DNA of 7,557 nt, from NCBI GenBank assembly GCA_050011535.1, contig JBEKIX010000129.1, positions 1-7,557 of the forward strand, in the 5' to 3' direction. The translations under genes and the position numbers were made by a program. Numbering within the stretch: the first letter of the stretch is position 1; each line of letters starts with the position of its first letter. Shown here in pieces: positions 1 to 6,830 of this stretch. Source of the DNA: JAFNAG01 sp050011535. Its GTDB lineage: Bacteria; Acidobacteriota; UBA6911. Under the pieces are notes generated by a model. The model saw nothing but the letters and a program-made list of their open reading frames with translations. It searched no databases and was not told the origin of the DNA.

Positions 1-987
1 CTCGAACACACTCCCGGCATCGACGCTGCAGCGATGGGATCCATTCCACCGGCTTCGTGGTCGACCGGGTTCTTTGATCCTGAAGCGAAGGAGAGGGTTG
101 CGTGCGTCATGGATTTCGTGAGCGCTCGATACTTTCAGGCTGTGCGTGTTCCTCTTGTGGCCGGGCGCTTCTTCAGCGAGTCGGACGATGACCGGGGGCC
201 GGACGTGGCGATCCTCAACCAGACGGCCGCGCGGCTGGCATGGCCAGGGGAGGGAGCCGTCGGCAAGCGCTTCTCCATGGGCACGGGCGGCAAATGGCGG
301 ACTGTGGTGGGCGTTCTCAACGACTTGTCCAACAGCAGCGTGGTGGGCGGCGATTTTTCATCCGGCAGCGGCCTGAAATTCAACGCACGCGGCGGGGTAT
401 TGCCGGAGGTATACATTCCGATGGCGCAGTCATCTGCACTGCCCTGGCCTTGGGGCAGCTTAGTGATTCGTACCAGAGGCTCGGCCGTTGCCGTCGCGCC
501 GGCGGTACGGGAGATGATCCACACTCTGGACAGTCGAGTCACCGTCACTCGCGCCGCCACCGTGGAGGAGAGGCTTGCGAGTTCGACGGCAGCGCTCCGT
601 TTCAACACCCTGGTCATGAGCGTGTTCGCCACTCTGGCCTTCGTGTTGGCCGCGTCAGGACTCTACAGCCTGATGTCGTATACGGTCTCGCTGCGAACCC
701 GTGAGATCTCAATCCGCATGGCCCTTGGCGCCGATCGCGCCGGCATCCTCGCCATGATGGTGAGGCACGGCGCGGTGCTGGCGGGCACAGGTGTAGTCTT
801 GGGTCTGGCGGTGGCATGGGGCACCACCCGGCTTCTGTCCAGCATGCTCTATCAGGTCAAACCGCTTGACCCCGCTGCGTTCCTTGGCGCGACCGTCCTC
901 CTGGTCCTAGCGGCGCTAACCGCCTGCATCATCCCCGCCCGCCGAGCGGCAAAGGTGGACGTAGTGGAGACGCTGCGGCAGGAGTGA
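1..987 (+). CDS. ABC transporter permease, MacB/FtsX (ADOP) type, 3' part of gene
   Basis: The frame is open from base 1 to the TGA at 985-987, giving 328 visible residues; the true start lies upstream, so the ATG at 34 is probably internal. The first 190 or so residues resemble the extracytoplasmic MacB_PCD domain, including RYFQAVRVPLVAGRFF and the VAILNQTAARLAWPGEGAVGKRF-type stretch (positions about 127-270). The FtsX domain follows: a hydrophobic segment coded at about 612-690, the cytoplasmic loop motif RTREISIRMALGADRAGIL (about 697-753), and two more hydrophobic segments (about 769-840 and 874-945). It ends in the usual ARRAAKVDVVETLRQE-like tail. Family knowledge: such permeases are inner-membrane parts of MacB-like efflux or mechanotransmission systems, and ADOP proteins are a large paralogous set in Acidobacteria, often without an adjacent ATPase gene. 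The substrate cannot be told. It converges on the ATPase gene 39 nt downstream. Family call is firm; the ADOP subtype is likely because the N-terminal half is not visible. Confidence 0.9.
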   Translation, partial: LEHTPGIDAAAMGSIPPASWSTGFFDPEAKERVACVMDFVSARYFQAVRVPLVAGRFFSESDDDRGPDVAILNQTAARLAWPGEGAVGKRFSMGTGGKWRTVVGVLNDLSNSSVVGGDFSSGSGLKFNARGGVLPEVYIPMAQSSALPWPWGSLVIRTRGSAVAVAPAVREMIHTLDSRVTVTRAATVEERLASSTAALRFNTLVMSVFATLAFVLAASGLYSLMSYTVSLRTREISIRMALGADRAGILAMMVRHGAVLAGTGVVLGLAVAWGTTRLLSSMLYQVKPLDPAAFLGATVLLVLAALTACIIPARRAAKVDVVETLRQE

Positions 988-1026
988 AGAATCAACGTCT
1001 TTATCTCTTTGCTTGTGGCCGCAGGA

Positions 1027-2250
1027 CTAGATCAACCCGATTGGGATCGCATTCGCATTCTCACCTAACGGGACCACCTGCCTGCACAAACACAGAACGC
1101 CTCCTTCGCCGACCTGCCGCTTCAGCCTAGCCAGCGCTGGGAAGTGCCCGACCCACTCCCGCTTTGGACTGGCTGACTTCCTGATTTCGAGCGGGTAGGT
1201 GATCTGGTTCTGAATCAGCAGGAAGTCGATCTCTCTGTCATCCTTATCGCGGTAGTAGTAGAGCGACGGCTTCTTTCCGCGATGCCACCAGCTCTTGAGC
1301 AGCTCGCACAGCGCGTACGTCTCCAAGATCGCCCCTGACATGGCGCCGGCGGCAAGAGTTTCCGGTGAAGACCACTCGGTGAGGTAGGAACACAGGCCGG
1401 TGTCCAGGAAATACAGCTTTGGAGTCTTGACTAGCCGCTTGGTCAGGTTTGTCTGATACGGCTGAAGGAGAAAGACCTGAAAGCTCGCCTGGAGAATCGA
1501 CAACCAGTTCTTGGCGGTATTGACAACCACGTCGGCGTCCCGGGCCAGTTGGGTCACATTCAACATTTGTCCGGACCGTGCCGCACAGGCTCTCAGGAAA
1601 CGCAAAAACGCCGCCTCGTTTCCTACCTGAGCCAAATCTTTGACGTCCCGTTGGAGATAGGTCTGGAGGTATGAACTGAAAAACAGGTCGCGGTCCTTCA
1701 CGGGACCTGCAATCAGGGCGGGAAAGGAGCCCAGCCAGATATCCCGATAGATGCTCTTCAGGCTCGAATCCACAGCAGAATGCTCCCTCTCCTTCAAGGC
1801 ATTTTGCGTCGGCATGAAAGGCGAAGTATTCAGGTCCATCCGGTGCCGCTCGCGCCCTGAGAATCCGAGGAGGTTCAGGATCGCCACACGTCCGGCAAGG
1901 GTTTCGGAGATCCCTTTCATCATCTGAAACTGCTGCGAGCCTGTAAGCCAGAACATTCCAGGCCGGCGGCCGGCGTCGACTGCCATCTTAATCAATGGCA
2001 AAAGTTGTGGGGCGTATTGGATTTCGTCTATCAATACCGGCGGCTCGAATCGCCGCAGAAAAAGAGCGGGATCTTCCCGCGCCAGGGTTCGAATGGAGGG
2101 ATCATCAAGAGTAATATATCGCCGGCTTTTCTCGCAAAGGTGCCGGAGCAGCGTCGTCTTGCCGACCTGCCTTGGTCCGGTCAGCAGAAGGACGGGGAAC
2201 TGTTCCCCGGCGTCAGCCCAACACTCTCCCAGCGTGCGTGGATAGTACAT
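1027..2250 (-). CDS. AAA_14 / DUF4143 ATPase, stand-alone
   Basis: This 407-residue protein has the usual length and order for the AAA_14-DUF4143 family. Walker A is GPRQVGKT (residues 25-32), Walker B is PPVLIDEIQ (70-78), a sensor-1-like TGSQ is at 103-106, and a candidate arginine finger region is SETLAGRV (115-122). The C-terminal DUF4143 part (about 190-370) begins near YLQTYLQRDV, carries a winged-helix-like stretch (about 231-265), and ends with a PD-(D/E)XK-like core: YYYRDKDDREIDFLL (331-345) then LEIRKSASPK (354-363). The start ATG at 2250 is preceded by a weak GGTGAAGAA and fits the promoter at 2287-2315. TAG at 1027-1029 ends the gene. The family is widespread, often in accessory regions, and its cellular role is not established. 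It is cytosolic, with no signal peptide or membrane segment. No partner gene is beside it. The usual lysine of E-x-K appears as arginine (EIR), so nuclease activity should not be assumed. Confidence 0.9.
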   Translation of the reverse strand: MYYPRTLGECWADAGEQFPVLLLTGPRQVGKTTLLRHLCEKSRRYITLDDPSIRTLAREDPALFLRRFEPPVLIDEIQYAPQLLPLIKMAVDAGRRPGMFWLTGSQQFQMMKGISETLAGRVAILNLLGFSGRERHRMDLNTSPFMPTQNALKEREHSAVDSSLKSIYRDIWLGSFPALIAGPVKDRDLFFSSYLQTYLQRDVKDLAQVGNEAAFLRFLRACAARSGQMLNVTQLARDADVVVNTAKNWLSILQASFQVFLLQPYQTNLTKRLVKTPKLYFLDTGLCSYLTEWSSPETLAAGAMSGAILETYALCELLKSWWHRGKKPSLYYYRDKDDREIDFLLIQNQITYPLEIRKSASPKREWVGHFPALARLKRQVGEGGVLCLCRQVVPLGENANAIPIGLI

Positions 2251-2286
2251 GGCAATTCTTCACCGTCTGATATGCAAGACGATTGC

Positions 2287-2315
2287 ATTATGGCCGATCG
2301 CGGCCGCGCAGTCAA
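2287..2315 (-). promoter_or_regulatory. Sigma-70 promoter of the DUF4143 ATPase gene
   Basis: On the minus strand TTGACT (2315-2310) and CATAAT (2292-2287) are separated by exactly 17 nt. Each hexamer matches the sigma-70 consensus at 5 of 6 bases. The predicted start of transcription near 2280 gives a leader of about 30 nt before the ATG at 2250. The spacer contains a perfect 10-bp palindrome, CGCGGCCGCG (2299-2308), beside CGATCG (2295-2300), which could serve as an operator but may be chance in GC-rich DNA. The -35 box coincides with two codons (Leu-Thr) of the decayed transposase frame. Confidence 0.65.
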
Positions 2316-2495
2316 CGCCAGATCGGTGCGCCAGCCGCAATGTGCCGCGGCGCTGCTCCACGCGAAACGCTCTGCCTTCCGTACAAGCCGTGCCCGCACC
2401 GGATTTCGTTCTACATACCGTATCGCCGTCCACACAGGCTCTTCATCCAGCGGGCAGGGGAAAAACCGGCATTGCCACAAACGGCCGCTTATTCC
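2310..2495 (-). pseudogene. Remnant of Y1 (REP-associated/IS200-like) transposase, C-terminal part only
   Basis: Read leftward from about 2495, the frame gives SGRLWQCRFFPCPLDEE, then IRYVERNPVRARLVRKAE and FAWSSAAAHCGWRTD. This is the conserved C-terminal stretch of REP-associated tyrosine transposase-like proteins (Y1_Tnp superfamily), whose usual form is GHLWQ-RF, a CPLDE-like segment, RYVERNPVRA and WSSA-AH. The N-terminal half, which in the family carries the HUH metal-binding motif and catalytic tyrosine, is absent: no trace of it appears in any minus frame to the right, through 2900. The frame stays open leftward to 2181, but beyond about 2310 the residues no longer resemble the family and run into the ATPase gene, so that extension is meaningless. 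The piece has no stop within the recognisable part, suggesting truncation rather than gradual decay. It cannot be active. The exact ends of homology are uncertain by about 30 nt at each side. Confidence 0.75.
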
Positions 2496-2537
2496 TTGAT
2501 TCCAGCTGACGTGCTGCGCTCGAATCTCAAAGGTTTG

Positions 2538-2546
2538 TGGTACACT
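2538..2546 (+). promoter_or_regulatory. Possible extended -10 promoter for the TonB-dependent receptor
   Basis: TGG followed by TACACT (2541-2546) fits an extended -10 element (TGn plus TAnnnT). No convincing -35 hexamer is found 16-18 nt upstream, where the sequence is CTCGAA/GCTCGA-like. If used, transcription would start near 2553 and leave a leader of about 155 nt. It is the best candidate I can see in the gap, but it rests on a single short motif. Confidence 0.3.
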
Positions 2547-2708
2547 ACCCCGCCTCACTGAGCTGGTTGCGCTGTGATGGTTGTATTATTTGGATCCCCC
2601 CCGGCGAGGAAAGAGATGGGTTCGTCCGCGAGCGGGTCGGGATTTCCGCAGGTGCTTCGAATCTTGCTGCTGGGGCGTTGACTCACCGTTTGAGGTGGAA
2701 CCTGATCA
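2547..2708 (+). other. Leader/intergenic stretch before the receptor gene
   Basis: Between the possible -10 element and the receptor start there is no recognisable gene. A GAGGTGG ribosome binding site lies at 2692-2698, 10 nt before the ATG at 2709. I see no strong hairpin followed by a T-run, no known riboswitch core and no tandem repeat. Short open frames here lack ribosome binding sites and family resemblance. Confidence 0.5.
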
Positions 2709-5700
2709 ATGAAATGGATAAGTGTATTTACACTGCTGTTGGCGTTGGGATGGGGTGCGGAACAGATGCCGGCGGCGCCGGTCACAACTTCGCTCCGTGG
2801 GACTCTGTACGACTCGACGGGAAGACCGCTGCCTGAGGCTGTGCTGGAGTTGCGATCCGCCGACATGCGTGCCGCCGAAGCGCCGCTTCTACGTGCCATG
2901 ACCGATTCACACGGCAGCTTCGAGTTTGGCCAGCTGGCCCCCGGCCGCTATGCCATTTCGGTTCGTCCGGCGGGCCAGGGTGCCGCTGCAACAACGGAGT
3001 TGACGATTGAAGCCGACGATCACGCGCTGGTTCTTAACCTTTTGGCTGGGAAGGCGGGATTGGACTTGCAGGTCCAGAAAAATGCCGCTGCCGGCCAGGC
3101 TCAGGCTCCGGGCAAAGAAAATGTGGGAAGCCAGCAAGTTGCGGGTCTCCCGCTGGAGCAGCGAGATTCCACCAGCCTCTTGCTTTTGGCCGCCGGCACG
3201 AACACAACGACCGGAACCGGCGCCAACTTCACCCAGCAATACTCGATCCATGGGCAGAGAGGGACAACCGCCGTTTTCGCGCTGGATGGCGCGGATACAA
3301 CCGACCCGGAAAACGGAGGCGCCACGATCTCCGATTTTAACGTGGATGCCATCCTGAGGATCGAGAACCTGTCCGGTGTGATGCCGGCTTCGATTGGCGA
3401 AGGTGCTGCCGGCTATATCAATGTGATCAGCAAGTCGGGAACCAATCAAATACACGGAGACGTATATGAGTTCCTGCGCAACTCCGTATTTGACGCGCGC
3501 AACTACTTCGACCCCTCTCCCTCGCTGATCTCGCGTCGTATTCCTGCTTTTATTCGTAACGAATTCGGAGGGACCAACGGCGGTCCCGTGGTGATCCCGG
3601 GCCTGTACAACGGCCGCGACCGTACTTTCTATTTTTTTGATTATCAGGGTCTGCGGCAGGTGCAGGGCACTACGCAGGTCCTTTCTGTGCCGACCCGGGC
3701 TGAGAGGTCCGGACTGGACACCACCGCCGTCCCCGGTGATACGTTGTACGTGCCCCTCAATTCGCAAATCCGGCAATTGCTTAACATCTATCCGCTTCCC
3801 AACAATCCCGGTGGGACTTATGGCCCGCGGACTTACATGGCCGCTTCAAACGTGTATATCACGAATGATCAATTCTCCGTGCGCATTGATCATCGAATTT
3901 CAGCGAAAGAGGAATTGACGGTCCGCTTTACCTGGGAAAATATTATCGGGCCCACCACCAATCCCAGCCAGACGGCGATTAATCCCAGCTACGCCCAGCT
4001 CTTTACCGAGGGCTATCGCAGCGCGGCGCTGCATTACGTTCGAGTGCCCTCATCCACGCTGACCATGGTGAGCACGGTGGGTTTTATCCGCAGCACACCA
4101 CAATATGCGTCGCTCAATCAAACCCAACCGGGAATGACTTTCGCCAACAAGCTGTTTGAAGCTATCAATTCCCAGGCCGGGGGCTTCCGCGGCCTGACGG
4201 GAAATCAGCTGCAACTGCGACAGACGCTGGCCAAGATTCACGGGGCACATTCCCTTGAGATGGGCGTCGAAGCCCGCTTCGACCGCAATGCTGAGATCAA
4301 CTCCATGAACGGCAACGGCACCTACTCGTTTGGGGGCGGGCCGGCATATTCTCCGGTATCCATTGCGTCCGCCAGCGGACAACACAACATAAGTCCGGGA
4401 GATTTGTTGCCCGACACCCTGAGCGCCTTCCTGACGGGAACGCCATCTTCCTATACCCGGACGATCGGGGGCCAAGGCTTCTCTCAGGGTAATCGCGTGG
4501 CGGTGAACTCCATCCATCGCGATTCCTATAACTTCTACTTACTCGACAATTGGCGCGCCACTCCCCGCCTCATAATCTCCTACGGTCTCCGCTATGAACT
4601 GAATTCGCCGATGCGCGTGGGCGATAGCCGGGCGCAGGGGGCGCTCTTCTTTGCCCCGGACGGAACTAGGCTGAATTACCCCACGCCGGGCGCTACCCAG
4701 CAGTGGGTGGTTAATCCCGATCCTGTCTGGAATACGGACTGGAATGGATGGGGGCCACGATTGAGCCTGTCGTGGCAACCCCGCGCGAAGACCATGGTGC
4801 ACGGCGCCGCCGGCACCACGACTATTCTGCAATACCCGTGGCCCAACGTCAGCATCACCAATCACTTTCCCTATGCCGTGACCATCTCACCTTCTGCCAG
4901 TCCCGGTTCCCCCATTCCTTTTGATAATTCAGTTGCCCCTCTGGTGCCGCCCGCGATCTATACGCCTCAGGGAGCGCTGATCGATCCGGCGAAGTCCAGC
5001 CAGTGGGCAGGAAATACGCCCATCGATGTGGTCCGATTCGAGCGGGACTTGGCAGCCTTGTTGCCGGGAAACGTCATTCAGCCCGTACAGGGATCCAGCA
5101 CTGCGCAGAATTTCCGCAATGGCTACCTGAACACCTATACGATGGGGATTCAGCAAGAGATCCTGGGCTTCAATGTGAGCGCCTCGTATATCGGTCTGGC
5201 AGGAGTCCACCTGCAGGGGACAAGCTATCCTAACAACTATGCCGGAGCATCTCCGGGGTTTGCCCCTTTCGCCCTGTTCAACGCTGCCGGTCAGATAATT
5301 GGCGGCTTCAGTCAAGAGTCGCTCTTTGACAATTCGGTGCACTCCTCGTACAACGCGGGCGAACTGGTCATTCGCAGAGCTCCCACGGATCGGAGCGTAG
5401 GCTTCAGCCTCAGCTATACCTTCGCTAAGAGCCTAGACAATGCCGGCGGCTTCGGTGGCGGCGGTGGAGGGCGCCAGAATCCCCAGAATGGGTCCGCGGA
5501 GAAGGCGCGCTCCTCCCTCCCCGGTCCCCAGAACCTGTCCTTCAACATCTCTGCGAAATTGCCGTTTGATCGCTGGGTGAGTCATGGCCTTGTCCATGGC
5601 TTGATCTCTGGATGGCAGATCATGGGGATCGGCCAGTTCCGCAGCGGCACGCCGTTCACTGTAGTTTCCGGGATCCAGCAGACTGGCTATGGATCAGGCG

Positions 5701-6095
5701 GCGTGGATCGGCCCGACCAGATCGGAACTCCGGTACTATCTACCAGCCGGCCTGTCAGGCAGGATTATTTCGGGATGGGAGCCGCCAACGCTTCTTACTT
5801 TTATATTCCGATCGGCGTGCCTGGTGGCACCGGTCCATACTGCGGCCGCTTTGGGACCCTGGGCAGAAACACTTTCAACGGTCCGCCCCTGCGTAATTTC
5901 GATGTAGCACTTTCGAAGGAGTTCAACCTCGACAAGAGGTTCAAACTCCAATCGCGGGCCGAGTTTTACAATGTATTCAACATGGTGAATTTCAGTACGC
6001 CGAACAACGTGGTGACCGGATCGGGGTTCGGAATGATTACTTCCACCGCATCAAATTCACGACAGCTGCAGTTCTCGCTTAAGCTGGTTTACTAG
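2709..6095 (+). CDS. TonB-dependent receptor, Oar-like, with carboxypeptidase-regulatory-like N-terminal domain
   Basis: This is a complete 1128-residue outer-membrane receptor. The start is fixed by an in-frame TGA at 2703-2705 and by GAGGTGG at 2692-2698. A signal peptide (Lys2, hydrophobic core 3-15, likely cleavage near residue 23) precedes a CarboxypepD_reg-like beta-sandwich (about 27-110: LRGTLYDSTGRPLPEAVLEL, then DSHGSFEFGQLAPGRYAI). The plug spans about 135-245, with VAGLPLEQRDSTSLLLLAAG, YSIHGQRG, LDGADTTDPENGG and YINVISKSGTNQIHGDVYEF. The rest is the beta-barrel, with the family motifs RNEFGGTNGGPVV and RTFYFFDYQGLRQ, a GTLGRNTFNGPPLRNFDV block and AEFYNVFNMVNFSTPNN near the end. 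It closes on LQFSLKLVY, whose final aromatic is expected of a barrel assembly signal. Family knowledge: such proteins import large substrates with TonB-ExbBD energy, often glycans or peptides in Acidobacteria. No clear TonB box, SusD-like partner or degradative enzyme gene is seen here, so the substrate is unknown. A glycine run lies at about residues 912-922. Confidence 0.93.
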   Translation: MKWISVFTLLLALGWGAEQMPAAPVTTSLRGTLYDSTGRPLPEAVLELRSADMRAAEAPLLRAMTDSHGSFEFGQLAPGRYAISVRPAGQGAAATTELTIEADDHALVLNLLAGKAGLDLQVQKNAAAGQAQAPGKENVGSQQVAGLPLEQRDSTSLLLLAAGTNTTTGTGANFTQQYSIHGQRGTTAVFALDGADTTDPENGGATISDFNVDAILRIENLSGVMPASIGEGAAGYINVISKSGTNQIHGDVYEFLRNSVFDARNYFDPSPSLISRRIPAFIRNEFGGTNGGPVVIPGLYNGRDRTFYFFDYQGLRQVQGTTQVLSVPTRAERSGLDTTAVPGDTLYVPLNSQIRQLLNIYPLPNNPGGTYGPRTYMAASNVYITNDQFSVRIDHRISAKEELTVRFTWENIIGPTTNPSQTAINPSYAQLFTEGYRSAALHYVRVPSSTLTMVSTVGFIRSTPQYASLNQTQPGMTFANKLFEAINSQAGGFRGLTGNQLQLRQTLAKIHGAHSLEMGVEARFDRNAEINSMNGNGTYSFGGGPAYSPVSIASASGQHNISPGDLLPDTLSAFLTGTPSSYTRTIGGQGFSQGNRVAVNSIHRDSYNFYLLDNWRATPRLIISYGLRYELNSPMRVGDSRAQGALFFAPDGTRLNYPTPGATQQWVVNPDPVWNTDWNGWGPRLSLSWQPRAKTMVHGAAGTTTILQYPWPNVSITNHFPYAVTISPSASPGSPIPFDNSVAPLVPPAIYTPQGALIDPAKSSQWAGNTPIDVVRFERDLAALLPGNVIQPVQGSSTAQNFRNGYLNTYTMGIQQEILGFNVSASYIGLAGVHLQGTSYPNNYAGASPGFAPFALFNAAGQIIGGFSQESLFDNSVHSSYNAGELVIRRAPTDRSVGFSLSYTFAKSLDNAGGFGGGGGGRQNPQNGSAEKARSSLPGPQNLSFNISAKLPFDRWVSHGLVHGLISGWQIMGIGQFRSGTPFTVVSGIQQTGYGSGGVDRPDQIGTPVLSTSRPVRQDYFGMGAANASYFYIPIGVPGGTGPYCGRFGTLGRNTFNGPPLRNFDVALSKEFNLDKRFKLQSRAEFYNVFNMVNFSTPNNVVTGSGFGMITSTASNSRQLQFSLKLVY

Positions 6096-6118
6096 GCAAC
6101 GGCCCCCCGAATCAGAAG

Positions 6119-6829
6119 TCAGGGCTGCTTGGAAATGGTGTGCGTTTTTGTTTGGTTGGAGCCGTTCGGTCGACCCAGAAGCGCTTCCAGGGCGGACTGC
6201 TGCCGGCTGGCGACCACGGCCAACACTTCGTCGCCTACCTGCAAAACCGTCTCGCCGCGCACGGCCAGCACCTCGTCTTTGCGGATTATCGCCGCCAGAG
6301 TGCAGTTCTCAGGCAGCTCGAGGTCGCGCACCATCTGTCCTGCCGCGGACGCTTCAGGGGAGATCTTCTCTTCCACCAGCGCCACTTCTCCCTTGCGCAG
6401 TTTCACCAGGGTCATCATGTCGCCGAGCGACATTTCCTCAGCGATCAGCTTCGCCATCAGGTCAGCCTGATTGATGGCGACATCGACGTGAAATTTCTTG
6501 TCAAACAGCCATGCGTCGCGCGGGTTGTTGATGCGGGCGATGGTGCGCGGCACGGCGTAACGGTCGCGCGCCATGTAACAGAGGATCAGATTGTCGGCAT
6601 CAACTGTGGTGCATGCGGCAAGCACCTGGCATTCGCGAATGCCTGCCAGTTCGAGCATTTGCGGGCTGGTCGGATCCCCCTGGTAGATCACTTCCGTGGG
6701 AAGTTCGTAGTGAATGCGGGCAAGCACTTCGGGCCTGTCCTCGATCAGGCGGACCTTGTGGTTTTGTGCGCTCAGGATGGCCGCAAGATGCGCGCCGGTG
6801 CGGCCGCCGCTGGCAATAATAACAAACAT
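6119..6829 (-). CDS. TrkA-type potassium channel/transporter regulator (RCK_N + RCK_C)
   Basis: This 236-residue cytosolic protein has an RCK N-terminal Rossmann domain (about 1-120) and an RCK C-terminal domain (about 138-218, LVKLRKGEVALVEEKI through VLQVGDEVLAVV). In the Rossmann part, the nucleotide loop reads SGGRTG (7-12), the acidic residue ending strand 2 is Glu30, and the later QGD is at 50-52. The first glycine of the usual GxGxxG is serine here. Family knowledge: these subunits bind NAD(H) or ATP in the N domain and may bind c-di-AMP in the C domain, and they gate membrane potassium transporters. The ATG at 6829 lies 1 nt after the stop of the upstream RCK gene, with AGAGGA-like binding sequence inside that gene's end, so translation is probably coupled. 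It is the last gene of the operon and converges on the receptor gene with only 23 nt between stops. It is about half the length of E. coli TrkA, which has two such units in one chain. Confidence 0.9.
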   Translation of the reverse strand: MFVIIASGGRTGAHLAAILSAQNHKVRLIEDRPEVLARIHYELPTEVIYQGDPTSPQMLELAGIRECQVLAACTTVDADNLILCYMARDRYAVPRTIARINNPRDAWLFDKKFHVDVAINQADLMAKLIAEEMSLGDMMTLVKLRKGEVALVEEKISPEASAAGQMVRDLELPENCTLAAIIRKDEVLAVRGETVLQVGDEVLAVVASRQQSALEALLGRPNGSNQTKTHTISKQP

Positions 6830-6830
6830 A

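Noticed and set aside
988..1026. Terminator between the convergent permease and ATPase genes
   Set aside because: Only a 4-bp pairing (AAGA with TCTT) is visible and there is no GC-rich stem with a T-run.
354..2250. A joint role for the ABC permease and the DUF4143 ATPase as transporter plus motor (the blank finding entry with these coordinates carries no claim)
   Set aside because: The ATPase is of the AAA_14 type, lacks the ABC signature motif, and is transcribed convergently, so it is not the missing ATPase of the permease.
2005..2499. Plus-strand open frame of 164 codons across the ATPase start and the gap
   Set aside because: It runs antisense to the Walker A/B region and to the transposase remnant, and shows no recognisable domain.
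2907..3776. Minus-strand open frame of 289 codons opposite the receptor gene
   Set aside because: It lies wholly antisense to the signal, regulatory-like and plug domains of the receptor, which have clear family motifs. Its own translation resembles no family and has no ribosome binding site that stands out.
6096..6118. Bidirectional terminator between the receptor and RCK genes
   Set aside because: The 23-nt gap holds a C-run but no matching stem or T-tract on either strand.
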